Below are positions 1 through 11,920 of a stretch of 64,000 bases of DNA, piece after piece. Below the pieces are notes generated by a model that worked only from the letters and a program-made list of their open reading frames with translations, did no database searches and was not told the origin of the DNA. The DNA is from Mycoplasma anserisalpingitidis. Lineage in GTDB: Bacteria > Bacillota_I > Bacilli_A > Mycoplasmatales > Metamycoplasmataceae. The stretch lies in NCBI RefSeq assembly GCF_007859615.1, contig NZ_CP042295.1:310001-374000 (forward strand), in the 5' to 3' direction. The position numbers were made by a program, and so were the translations under genes. How positions within the stretch are numbered: the stretch's first letter is position 1; each line of letters begins with the position of its first letter.

Positions 1-1
1 G

Positions 2-3000
2 GAAGAATTTGAGTCATTTAACTTAAACTTAAACGTTCCTGAGGGTTATGAATTATTGAATAAAAATATAGAAATAGAAAAAAATAGCGAAAATTTAATT
101 TTTATTAAAGAAATCGTAAAAGATTTAATTTACAAAACTACTTTAAGATTCACATTTGATGAAAAAATCATTTCAAGTGAAGTTGTAACAACAAAAAATG
201 ATGAAAAAATAATTCTTTCAAGATATATTCCTAGTGGTTATAAACTTGAAAACGAAAACTTTGAAGTTATTATTAATCAAGTAAATGAAATAAATTTAGT
301 TAAGATAGTTGAAAATCAACCAGAAAAAACCGAAGAAGAAAAACCCAAAGAAATCAAAACAATTCTAAAATACTTTTATGAAGTTAATTTAATTAAAGAA
401 ATTGAAATTAGTTCAAATATTGATGCAAAAATTAATGCTGGACAGTATTTACCTTATGGTTATGAATTGGTTGAAAGTTCAATTGATGTTATAATTGGTC
501 AAACTAATTCAATTCAAGTGCAACCTATACCTGTTGAACCAACTGAACCAACTGTTCCAGAAAATCCTGAGAGTGAAAACGAAATTTTTGATGATACTCT
601 TATTAAAGAAGAAATGATTACAACTAAATTAATTTACAAAGATAATCAATCTAAAGAAGTAGTTTTAGAAAAAACTATCGAAACTAAAAAAGGTGAATTA
701 ATTTCAGTTAGTTCTTATTTACCAGAAGGATACGAGTTAGTTGAACCTAATCAGTTAGCTATTCCTGGAATTGACAATGAAATTCTAGTAGTTAAAATTC
801 AAAAGGAAACTATTAAAGCACTTGATACAATAATTAAATTTAATTACAACAATAAAACTATTGAAAGTAAAACATTTAAGCTTTTAGAAAATTCTGAGCA
901 TACAATTAAAGATATTAATTATGTACCTCTTAATTACCATTTAGTTGATGAAACTATCAAAATTGAAGTAGGACAAGAAAATATCATTAATGTTGAACCA
1001 GATAAAGAAGAAATTAGATTAGTAACTACTACATTAATTTATCATGATAATAATATTGAAATATTAAGAAAAGATATTGTAAAACCTGAAGGTGAAACAA
1101 TTGATTATAAAGAACATCTTCCTGAAGGATATGAATTTGTAAATAAAAATTATTCAATTATTTATGGTAAGGAAAATAAAATCGAAATCCAACCTAAGAA
1201 AAAATTAGTTACAACTACTTTAGTTTTCAAAGAAGGTGATAAAGTTATAAGTGAAAAAACTATTAAAGGTAACGATGATGAAGTGATTATAGCTTCAAAT
1301 TATTTACCAAATAATTACACTTTAGTTGATTCAAATGTTTCTGTCATTACTGGACAAACAAACGAAATTAGCATTAAAAAAGTAGAAGAAATTCATCAAA
1401 CAGTTTCAACTAAATTAATTTTTATTTTAGATGGAAGTGAAATTGGTTATAAATCAATTAGTTCATTAGATAATGCTGTTATTAATGTTAATAGTTATGT
1501 TCCGATTGGGTATAAGGCTAAAAATACTGAACAAGTGATCAAAGTAGGAGAAACCAATAAAGTTGAAATTATTCAAAGTACAATAGTTAATCAAAATTCT
1601 CCTATGGGAATGATAATGATTAATTGAATAACTGAAGATGGAACTATATTAGATCCTTTTCAAAGATTTGAAAGAAGTGGTGACGAGATACCTGTAATAC
1701 AATATATTCCTAATGGGTACGAAGCTTTTGATAGTAATGAAGCTAGAAAAGTAGTCATTGCAAATACAGATAAAAATGTTGCATTTGTTAAAATTAAGAA
1801 AAAACAAGAAGTTGTAATTTTACCTACACCAGAAGTTCAACCAGTAACTCCCGAAGAACCGGAGAAAACTGAGGAAGTTGAAAATACTCCTGCACCAACA
1901 CCTAAACCAGAACCTACTCCAAAACCCGAAGATAGCAATTCTAATAGTGAAAAAATTATTAAAGACAAAACAAATATAGCCGGTAAACCTATTGATCCTA
2001 ATTCTGTAAATGTGCCGGACGTCGAAAATCCTGATTGAAAAAAATATGAGAATTTAGATAAAAATAAAATTACTTCAGAAACAATAAAAGGTACTAAAGA
2101 ATTAGTTAATACCTTATATACCGCAATAGGTAAAGACGGATTAAATGATGAAAAAGCTCTTAGAGATGCATTGAGTAAGCAAGGTGTTCCATCTAATATT
2201 ATTGAAAATTGAGTTGAATATACTAAAAATTACAGAACAAAATATCAAGAACCAGGAAGAGATTTCTTACTTCACTTAAGACTTTGAATGGAAAATGTTA
2301 AAAAAGATATTGATAAATATGCTGAAAAAGGAATGGTTCCAAATTTAGATTTCTTGAATAGATTATATAGAAATGAATCGGGAGGAAAAACAACTTGATA
2401 TGTTGAAGAAGGTGGCGGTTGAACATATCCAAATCCGCTTGACAGTCCAGTAATTAAGAAAATTGTTGATCAAAATAGTACAAGACGTGTTATGAATTAT
2501 GATACTTGATACTCTAGAGATCCTAAATCAATTCAAGAAGGTAATTTCCCTGGTTGATCTAAAAATGATATCTCTAGTTCATATTCTTCTAGCTTATCAG
2601 GAAGCAGCAAGATTTATAGTTATACTAAAGACGGTAAAACACTTAATGTTCTTGAAGTTGATGTTAGAAATTCTGAATCATATAGAAACTTCAAAAGTGA
2701 TATTGAAAAACTTCAAGGTCAACTTTCAGGTGGAATTAATGGTATTGTAATAAGAAATATTGGTGGTTTTGGCGCTCCTTCAGATCTTAAAGATGTATTT
2801 AGAAGTTTACCAAGTACCATCCAAAAACTTACATTATTTTTTGAAGGTAAGGACACTAGTTCACTTATTGCCTTAAAAGATAAAAACATTAGAGAAATTG
2901 AATTATACACTTCTCAAAATGGTATTCTTGGTTTAGATAAAGATTGAGCAATTAATCCAAATGCTCTTAAAGGTGTTGATTTTGTACCTTACGATTATAA

Positions 3001-3583
3001 TAATGATATAGATCCAAATAAAGTGGCTGATGATGCTTTAAGAACTACATCTATAACTTTCCAAGTTTTAAAATTTGATGCTGAAGATAATATTACTACA
3101 ATCAACGAAGGTTTAAGAATTGCTTTCCAAGATAAATACGATTTAAGAGTTTTCCAAGGTTATTGAGGTGAAGGGAGTTGAATCACTCATTTAGATTTTT
3201 CAAATGTTAAAGAAATCAGAAGTCTTAAAGATATGGAATTATATGGAAGAGTATTTTATGATTTAACATTATTTAACCCAGATAACAAATTTGAAATAAA
3301 AACAAGTGATTTAGCAAGAACTCAATTCAGTGCTTTAATTGTTAAACATCCTAGCGATTATGGAAAATTACACTTTAAAAATGAAAATAATTCAACCGTA
3401 AATGTAAATACTTTATATATCTCTGGAAATGCTTCTAATTTAGAACAAGGCTGAGGAACTCAATTAGCTGCTGTTATAAGTGCTGGAAGAAATATCTTTA
3501 AGGAAATTGTAGTTGATGATCCTAATATGGTTTCATTAGTTTCGAGTTTTAATACTTACGGCTGATCAATTAAAGTTAAATAA
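2..3583 (+). CDS. Immunoglobulin-binding/'Ig-blocking' surface protein (MIB family), 5' end outside window
   Basis: The frame is open from the first bases to TAA at 3581-3583 (about 1,193 codons seen; many in-frame TGA = Trp). From about nt 119 to 1810 it carries some eight tandem modules of 60-67 residues. Each has a 'TTxLIY' strand, a 'YLPEGYELV' turn and an 'I-x-G-x-x-N-x-I' end, and looks beta-rich (MucBP-like stalk). A Pro/Glu-rich linker (about nt 1815-1960) follows. The C-terminal ~500 residues match my memory of mycoplasma 'putative immunoglobulin-blocking virulence proteins' (Protein M/MIB): 'DTWYSRDPKSIQEGNFPGW' near nt 2500 and 'INPNALKGVDF' near nt 2950. In known systems MIB binds antibody and hands it to the MIP protease, usually encoded next door. 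No MIP gene is present downstream, so it may lie upstream of the window. The family call is strong. The repeat number is unusually large. Confidence 0.82.
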
Positions 3584-3588
3584 ATTTT

Positions 3589-3612
3589 GTGCGATTAATT
3601 CGCACTTTTTAT
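3589..3612 (+). terminator. Rho-independent terminator after the Ig-binding protein gene
   Basis: GTGCG and CGCAC arms around an 8-nt loop, followed by five T, six bases after the stop codon. Confidence 0.75.
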
Positions 3613-3711
3613 TATGCAGATAATACAATTTAATGGTTAAAAAAACATGTGATCTAAGCTTTCCATTTTTCTGAAAAAAGCGTTTTAATACAAAAAAATA
3701 TATCTTTTTTT

Positions 3712-3796
3712 CCTGAGTTTCGAAGTTAGAGTCATAAAAATGACTCTATTTTTTATACCTTTTATACCATGTATAAAAGAACACAAAATAATTTTC
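3712..3796 (+). mobile_element. Solo left-end remnant of the IS1634-type element
   Basis: About 85 bp closely match the left end of the complete element at 26474: same terminal CCTGAGTTTC, same hairpin (AGAGTC...GACTCT plus T-run) and same second palindrome (CTTTTATAC/GTATAAAAG). Similarity stops after 'AAAATAATTT'. No transposase or right end follows. Substitutions inside the first hairpin loop keep it foldable. It is either a decayed insertion or an end-only element. It can also act as a second terminator behind the Ig-binding gene. Confidence 0.75.
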
Positions 3797-3833
3797 GTAA
3801 AAAATAATTAATAATTTATTAATTTTGTAATAA

Positions 3834-3855
3834 ATTGTATACAATAATATTGTAT
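3834..3855. repeat. Palindromic half-site cluster, possible operator
   Basis: A perfect 12-nt palindrome ATTGTATACAAT is followed after three bases by another ATTGTAT, giving three copies of one half-site in 22 bp. It could be a regulator site or a promoter-linked structure. The role is unknown. Confidence 0.35.
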
Positions 3856-3902
3856 GTCGATAAATAATAAAAGATTTTAGATTCGTGATTGGCATACAAC
3901 AT

Positions 3903-3932
3903 AATGTCCCCTAAACAGGGACATTTCTTTTT
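3903..3932 (+). terminator. Orphan intrinsic terminator
   Basis: AATGTCCC and GGGACATT form an 8-bp stem with a 7-nt loop, followed by a T-rich tract. No plus-strand gene lies between here and the IS remnant, so it may end a short RNA starting near 3860, act as an attenuator for the GH84 gene, or be a leftover. Confidence 0.6.
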
Positions 3933-4214
3933 TGTTTTAAATACACTATGGAACTATTATTTATTGATTTTGGTTGTTTATATTTATAAACATCCATTTT
4001 TTTATTATTAAATTTATTTTTTAAAACATTATAAATTAATTAAAAATATATTTTGAAATTGTTATAAGCGGAATAAATTATTCATATATTTTGTGATAAA
4101 AAACATGTTTTCATATTAAACGATTATGAATTTGAATTAAATATACAATCATCATTACCCCTTAATTTTAAAAAAATAAAATTTAGTAGAAATTATTTAA
4201 TTAAGGTGGTTTTA

Positions 4215-7200
4215 ATGAAGAAACAAAACAAGAAAAAAGCATTAACTATTATAGGGATAGCGGGTTCAATTGGAGCCGCTTCTTTAGGATTTATTAGTGC
4301 AAATACTGAAAATAATAATATCAGAAGTACGTATGAGATATATCCAAATCCACATACAATTTCTTATGATGGAAAGCAATCTCTTATTTCAACAAGCGTA
4401 AATGTTGTTATTGAAGATGATGTTGACCAAGCTACAATTACTAGATTCAAAGAAGCTCTAGGACTTAGAGGTATAACTAATATAAACCTTAGTAGAAGAA
4501 TTGTTGATGATCAAACTAACTTTATTTTAGGGATAAAGGGAAATAGAGACACCTTTGTTGATGATTATATAAGTTCCGAAAATATTAGTTATGAACCTGA
4601 TTTGATGAACAAAATCGATGCTTATGTTTTAAGTGTAAAAGATAACGTTATAGCAATTTATGGTAATGAGGCTGATTCAACATTTTACGGAGCCACAACA
4701 TTATGGCATATTCTAAATCAACTTGAAGGACTAGAAATTGAAAATATTAAAATTCAAGATTATGCTGACGTTAAAACTCGTGGTGCTATCGAAGGATATT
4801 ATGGAAATCCTTGAACAGTTCAAGATAGAATTAACTATATGAGTTGGGGAGGGTATTACAAACTAAATGCATATTTTTATGCACCTAAAGATGATCCAAA
4901 ACACAACTCAAAATGAGCTGAATTATACACAGATGATGAAATTCAAAATCTTATCAGACCAATTGCTGAGGCAGGTAACAATTCAAAAGTTAGATTTATT
5001 TATGCATTGCATCCATTTATGCACAACAGACTTGATAATGGAAATGTAGCAGATAAAAAAGAAAAATTGAAAGCAAAATTTCTTCAAGTCATTGAAGCTG
5101 GTGTTAGGCAAATTTCTATTTTAGCCGATGATGCCGCTAAACCTAATGAACAATTCCAAATTGATTTATTAACAGAAATGGTCGATTGACTTAAAGAGCT
5201 TAAAGCAACTAGATTTCCTGATTTAAAAACAACTCTACCATATGTTGTTCAGGAATATATGGGTTGAGGTCAAGAATATTTTAAACGATTTCCTTCTGAA
5301 GTTCAAATAGTTATGACTGGTGGTACAATTTGGGGACAAGTTACTAAAAATTTCACTGATTCATTCACTAATAAGATAGGTGAAGGTCCGATGTTATGAA
5401 TTAACTGACCATGTACTGATAACTCTAAAGAGCATTTAATTATGGGTGGTTTTAAGGAATTCTTAAAACCTGATGTAAATCCAAAAAATGTCGAAGGTAT
5501 TATTTTAAATCCTATGCAACAATCTGAACCTTCAAAAGTTGCACTTTTTGGTAATGCAGTTTACTCATGAAATTTATGAAAAACTAATGAACAAGCTGAT
5601 AAAGCCTGAAATGATGCATTTAAACATGTAGATAGCAAATCAAGTATTGAAACACCGACTTCTAAAGCTTTTAGAGAACTTTCAAAACATATGATTAACC
5701 AAAAAATGGATGGTAGAGTTGTAAAACTTGAAGAATCTCTTGAACTCAAATCATATCTTTACGATTTAATCAATAAACTTTCCACAAAAACTTATTCTAA
5801 AGAAGAGTTAACTAAATTAACTGAGGAATTCACTTTATTAAATGAATCAGCAAAAATCTTTCTTGAAAATGGAAATGATCGTAATTTAGTTGAACAAATG
5901 CGTCCATTTTTAGAATCTTGAGTTGATTTAACCGACTCAGCACTAATCTATTTAGAAATTTTAGAACATATTTTAAATGACAATATTACTAGCGTGAATA
6001 ATCTTTATCAACAAGCTAAAAATAAATTAATTTTAGCTAGAAATAACCATAAATTTAGATACTTAAGTGAAATGAAAAATGCTGAAGTAGGACCTCAGCA
6101 CATTCAACCATTTTTGGATGAATTAGATTCATTTTCATCTAAATATCTTAAAGAAAATCTTGATGATAATTTTGTTAGCTTAACTTGAATTTCGGACGTG
6201 TTTACCACTCCAAGCAGTGGAAATAAAGACGAAGTATTTAATCAAAATTCTCCAAAAGCAATGCAATTTAAAAATCCATTATATATTATGAAAGATAATT
6301 ATATCGGAGTTGAATTCAGTAAAGAAATCGAATTAAATAATGTATTTATATCAATGGGTGGTGGAAAGAACCATTTTTACAAATCTAAATTGCAATATAA
6401 ATCTACCAATGGTGAGTGAACTGACGTAAATAGTAATGTATATGAAAGACCAAATGGCTCAATTATACCTATTGAAGAATATAATTTATCTATACCTAAT
6501 GTTAAAGCATTAAGATTAGTTTCACTTCAAAATGATATTGATGATAAATGATTAGTGATAAATAGTTTTATTGTTAATAAACCATTAACAAAGAAAGCAG
6601 AAACTAGTGATAATAAATTAACTTTTTCAAGTGTTGAACTAGATGGTCTTCAAGTTGCTGGTGGTGATTTAGATAAAATTACTGATGATTCAGAAAATAC
6701 TGAAGCACATTTACGTTCTAGCGAGCAACCTAAATATGATGGAATTAGACCAAATAATTCAATTGTTTTCAATTTCGATGAAGTTACAGAAGTTGCAAAG
6801 TTTGTTTTTGTGCAAGGAAGTTCTAATTCAGGAGACGTTCTTAAGAGCGGTATTGTTGAATATTATGACTCAAATACTTCAACTTGAAAACAATTTGGTT
6901 CAGGTTCTTTAGATAGTCAGAAAAAGCAAATAATTATCGGTTATGCTCAAACAAATAAAATCAGAGTCAGAAATTTAGAAGACAAAAAAGTATGATGAAG
7001 AGTTGGTGGTGCATTTGCTTATGGCTTTGATGAAAAGTTGGACATTAATTATAAAACAGAGACTGAAAATATTATGATTGGTAAAAATCCTGCCATTAAT
7101 GATGGTGCTAAAAATAATAAGTTCGACCATCTTTATGACAATAATCCAAGTACGATAGCTTGAATGGCTGGTAAGGATAATGGTAATATTGGAAATAACA

Positions 7201-10200
7201 GTAAATTAATTATTAATTTTGATAAGTCAATGAGAATTGATGAAATTCTGATTAGACAAGGTGACGGTGATAATTTAAGACAGATTCTTGTAGAAGCTTA
7301 TACTAATGGAACTTGAGTTGAATTGAATAGAAACACAAATGCTGCAAGAGAATATACAATAGATACTAGAAATAAAGAAGAACATTTTAGTAAGTTAAGA
7401 ATTAGCTCGCTTGTTAATACTAACATATGATGAAAACTAGCTGATGTAAAAATAACTGAAAGAAAAAGAGCTTCAGATGAATATGTCATTGTAGGTTCAA
7501 AAGATAATAGTGTTCTATCACTAAAAAATCAAAATAACTTTACCTTGTTAAACAAATCAAATCAAAATATTTCTTTAGCTAAAGATCAATATATCGGTTT
7601 AGACTTAAAATCAATTCAAAAAATTCAATCATTTACTCAAAATACTCTGGAATTAAATAATGCGCAAATCCAAATCTCTGTAAATGGAATTGCATGAGAA
7701 AATATCACTTCACTTGAACAAGTTAAAAATAAAGTATTAAGATACATTAGAATTGTAAATAATAATTCTGAGTCAGAAATAAATGTAAATTTTGATAATT
7801 TCACCTTAACAGCTGCAAAAACAAACGAATTTGGCGAACTAGTCAAAACAACTTTACCTGAAGGAAATTCAGGTTGAGGTGACACTCGTTATAATAAAGC
7901 TGCTTTTGACGGAAAGATGAATACATCTACTAAATTTGGTGTTTCTCCAACTTTAGGAAAAGAAATAATTTATGACTTAGGAAAAGAAATTGATATTCAT
8001 AAACTAAGAATTTATGCTCCAGATTCAACTAGTGATTTTCCTAGAAGTATTGATGTAATGTATGGAACTGAATTAAATGGTGAATATCAAACTTTATTTA
8101 GTATTGGTCATGAAGAAAATAGAGATATTAATTTAATCGATGTACAAAATAACTATAGTTATGTTGATTCAAAATACCCTAACGTAAGATTTTTTGGAAA
8201 TATAGATAATTTAGAAAATCCAGTAAAAGCTAGATATATTAAGTTATTAATCACTAAAAACTATCCAGATAGAGCTTTAATTATTAGTGAAATTCAAATT
8301 AATGATGGTCAATATATTTCACTTGATAATGATCCTAGATTTAACGGAGCAGAAGAAACAGAAAAAAATACTCTGGCAAGTAAAATGATTGATGGGGATT
8401 TCTTAACTTACTATGAACCAAAAATTTCAAATTCATCAATAACATTTTTCAATGATGATCCTCAACCTAATAAATTTGTTAAATTTATCACTAGTTCAGA
8501 AAACTCAGATGCAAATGTCGAAGTAAAAACAGCAGATTCAAATGGTGATATTCATCAAATAACTCTCGGTAAACTTTCATTTAATAATATTGGATTTAGA
8601 GTTCCAAGTGGTCATTCTATTTTAGAATTAAAAGTTTCTTGAACTGAAACAAAACCTAAAATTAATGAAGTGATTTTCTTTAATTCAAATGAAACTGAAG
8701 AATTAAATAAAGATGAATTAAACGCTTTAATTTCTAATTTACCAGAAGACTTTGATTTATGAGTGAAAAGTAACAAAGATGCATATAATGAAACAGTTGA
8801 AATAGCTAAGAAAATTTTAACTTTTGAAAACGTAACTCAAGCTACAATAAATGAAATTAAGCAAAGTTTAAACAGTATTATTCAAAATAAAAAATTAAAA
8901 GGTGATTTTAGTAAATTAATTGAAGAATTAAATAATGAAATTACTAATTTTGAAGATTATTTATCTTCAACTACATCTGAATATAAATTAGCTATTTCAA
9001 AAGCTAAAAACTTAATTAAGAGTGAAGAGGTTACTCAAAGATCAATAGATTCTTCTCTTAATCAAATAATTAGAGCTAAAACTGTTTTAAGATATTCTCC
9101 AGTAAATAAAGATACACTTCAAATTAAAGTTAATGAATTTGAAAAATTAGATAAAAGTAGATTTAGTGAAGAAACTTATAATTTATTAAAGGATAAAGTA
9201 TTACAAGCTAAGCAAACTATATCTGATGATAATGCTATTACAGAAAATTCTCAAAAAATCCATCCTTCAGTATTTAAAAATCTTTTAGATGAATATAATA
9301 ATTTATACCAAGACATTGTTGATTCTGAAAAAGGAGTTAGATACAAAGAATATCTAAAAATCAGAGATTTAGCATATAAATTTATTGATGAAAATGGTTC
9401 AAACTGACAAATTTTATCAAGAAATCTAAATGCTAAGGTAACCGAAAAAGATATTGAAGTTAAAAGTGAAAGTTCTACAGTTGAAATTATTGATCAAGCT
9501 ATTGTTGAATTAACTAATTTAATTGCTGAAAACCAAAGAATTAAATCTAATAAGATCGCAAAAATTAAAGAATATGCTAATGGTGTTGTTTTAAATGAAA
9601 ATAGTGTTTACACTACTGAAAGCTATAATTACTATAAACAATATGCTGACAAATTAATCGATTTATCAAGTGACAGTAGAAAAATTTATGAAGAAGAACT
9701 TGATGAATTATTTAGCAATTACATTCAAGCTAAAAATAATTTAAGTTTTAATGATTCAGTAGATTTAGAAGAAATTAAACAAGCTTTATTAAGTTTAGTT
9801 AAAACCTTGGAAGAAAATGAAGAATACATTTCAAAAATTCAAAATAGCAGTGATGCAAGAACATTAAAAGCTTTAAGTAATGAGATAGATCTTAAAATCG
9901 AAGAGCAAAATACAAGAAAAATCGAATCTAAACGTCAAGAAGCTAACGATTTATTAGTTGAACTTTCTAAAGAAAATAATGATTTAACAAATAATTTAAC
10001 CTATGAATTAAATAGCTCAACAGATCTTGAAAGTCTTGAAAGCGTGATAGTAAAAATTAAAGAAGAATTAAATCAAATTAAGTCTGCTTTAGTTGAAGAA
10101 TTAAAAAATGAATTAACAGGATTAGAAAATAGTGAATTAAAACAAAAAGTTAATTTAAGTATTTCTAATGTTGAACAAGTATCGATTGAGCAACTAAGAA

Positions 10201-11855
10201 ACTTTATAAGAGAAGTTGTTAATGAAAAAGAAAACGAGCTAATTAAAAAAATAACTAAATTTAAGGTTGAAAATAATGATTTAATCTCACAACTTGAAGA
10301 AAATCTTGAATTATATTTAGCTAAACTTAAATCTGCAACTACGCTTGAAGAGTTAACTAATTTAAATTCTGAATTAAAACCTATTATTCAAAATTTAATT
10401 TCTAAATACAAGAAAATTGCATTTGAAAAATTATATGAGTTGGAAAATAAAGAAAACTACAGTAGTTTAATTGAAAGTAGTGAAAATGTTAGTCAATTAA
10501 AAAACTTAATTAGTGAAATTCAAGACAAAATCAGTAATGAAAAAACTACTAAGAAAGTTGATGAATTAACTGCAAGAATAAATGAATTAGAGGATCCAAA
10601 ATTAGTTTCTGATTTATTAAAAGAGTTAAATAATATAAATGATTTAGCTGATTACGATGTTTTTGCTGAAAAAGTTGAACAAAAAGTTGTTGAACTCATC
10701 GAAAACTTAAAACAAAAAGCAATTGAAATTTTAGAAAAATTAGAAAACAAAGATAATTTAAGTGCTGAACAAATTCAACAAATTAAAGTACTTAAAGAAA
10801 TTAGAGAACTTTTATCGAAACTTGAAGTTAAACTTGAAGAACAAAATAATATCCTACAAGAAATATTGAATTCTAAGAAACAAGAATTATTAAACAAAAT
10901 TAATAATTACAGTGAACTACAAAGTTATACCGAAAACATTAATAATAGTTTGACTATTGAAGAATTAAATATAATTGAACAACAAATCGATCTAAAAATT
11001 AATGCCTTGATTGAAGCAAAAATTAATAATAACAAAATTTGAATTAATGCCAATGTTAGTTTATTAAATAGAGATCTTGAATTGCTTAAAAATCAAGAAA
11101 TTCAAGATGAATTAATTAATATATTAAATGAAAAAATTAAAGAATTGCAAAACTTAAATCCTTTAGAAATTAGTGAAACCGAAAAAGAAAGAGAAAATTC
11201 AAAAGTAAGTGAATTATTAGTTAAAACAAATAACTTACTCAAATCAAATTTAGTTTCTTTACCAACATATGAATTACCATTAAACAAAGAAATAATAAAA
11301 AATAATATTAATATAATTACAAATCTCCTCACAAATAATAACTCCGTATCTGATTTAAGTGTTGAAGATAAAGAAACTATCAAAAACAACATTTCTAATT
11401 TAGATTATTCACTAGAACTAAAAGATTTAATAGATAAGCAAATTGAGATCATTAAGCAATATGACGATTTATGACTAAAAGGCAAAAAAGCTCAATTGCA
11501 AAATGATTTTGAGCAATTGAATAACTTGAAACATCAAATTGACAAGCTAATTGTTGATAATAAATTAACTGAAAATGTTCAAATTCATGAATTAATGGCT
11601 AAAATTAATTTAACCCCAAATAATAGTTCAATTTTGGAATTAACAACTCTTAAAAATCAACAAAAAGAATTAATAGATAAAATTAATGAATTAATCGAAA
11701 ATAATAAAGCTGATTCAGAACAAACACCCGAAAAAAATGAAACTAAATCAAGCAAATCTCCAATTTTAATCGCTATAAGTGCAATTCTATTAGTTATTAT
11801 TGCATCGGCTTCAGTATTTAGTTTCCTTAAATTCAAAAAACATAAAAAGAAATAA
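4215..11855 (+). CDS. Giant membrane-anchored GH84 beta-N-acetylglucosaminidase/hyaluronidase-like protein
   Basis: 2,546 aa. ATG 4215 is preceded by AAGGTGGT; an upstream in-frame GTG overlaps that RBS and is rejected. Residues about 8-30 are a hydrophobic anchor/signal without lipobox. Residues ~40-185 look like the GH84 N-terminal alpha/beta domain. The catalytic barrel starts at '[11 protein letters not shown]' (~189), with the paired acids of 'ILADDAA' at Asp305/Asp306, the GH84 catalytic pair. Discoidin-like beta domains follow (about nt 7130-8690). A long Lys/Glu/Asn-rich helical part resembling FIVAR repeats fills about nt 8760-11700. A C-terminal membrane helix (nt ~11757-11825) ends in KHKKK. 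Family members (NagH/NagJ) remove GlcNAc from glycans or hyaluronan. Whether this one cuts hyaluronan, O-GlcNAc or N-glycans cannot be read from sequence. It appears to be a single-gene transcript. Confidence 0.88.
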
Positions 11856-11862
11856 TTTTTAG

Positions 11863-11888
11863 ACGCAAGTAACTGCTTGCGTTTTTTT
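11863..11888 (+). terminator. Terminator of the GH84 gene
   Basis: ACGCAAG/CTTGCGT stem followed by seven T, directly after the stop codon. Confidence 0.8.
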
Positions 11889-11892
11889 GTAT

Positions 11893-11920
11893 AAAAAAAG
11901 CGTAAGATAACTTACACTTC
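11893..11920 (-). terminator. Terminator of the second potD copy
   Basis: On the minus strand GTAAG-ttat-CTTAC with flanking pairs is followed by a T-run. It is separate from, and next to, the convergent GH84 terminator. Confidence 0.7.

Larger units (their letters stand above)
3584..4214. other. Long AT-rich intergenic region between the Ig-binding and GH84 genes
   Basis: About 630 bp without a convincing protein gene. It holds the terminator at 3589, the IS remnant at 3712-3796, a cluster of ATTGTA/TACAAT half-sites at 3834-3855, an orphan terminator at 3903-3932 and about 280 bp of plain AT-rich DNA before the GH84 ribosome-binding site. I see no tRNA-like fold. Confidence 0.7.

Noticed and set aside
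56..1627. An independent gene starting at ATG 56
   Set aside because: The same frame is open to the window edge with repeat-like sequence before the Met, and TGA at 1625 is Trp; it is the inside of one larger gene.
11102..11392. Minus-strand ORF inside the GH84 gene
   Set aside because: A shadow of the helical, AT-rich coding strand; no RBS, no promoter and low-complexity translation.
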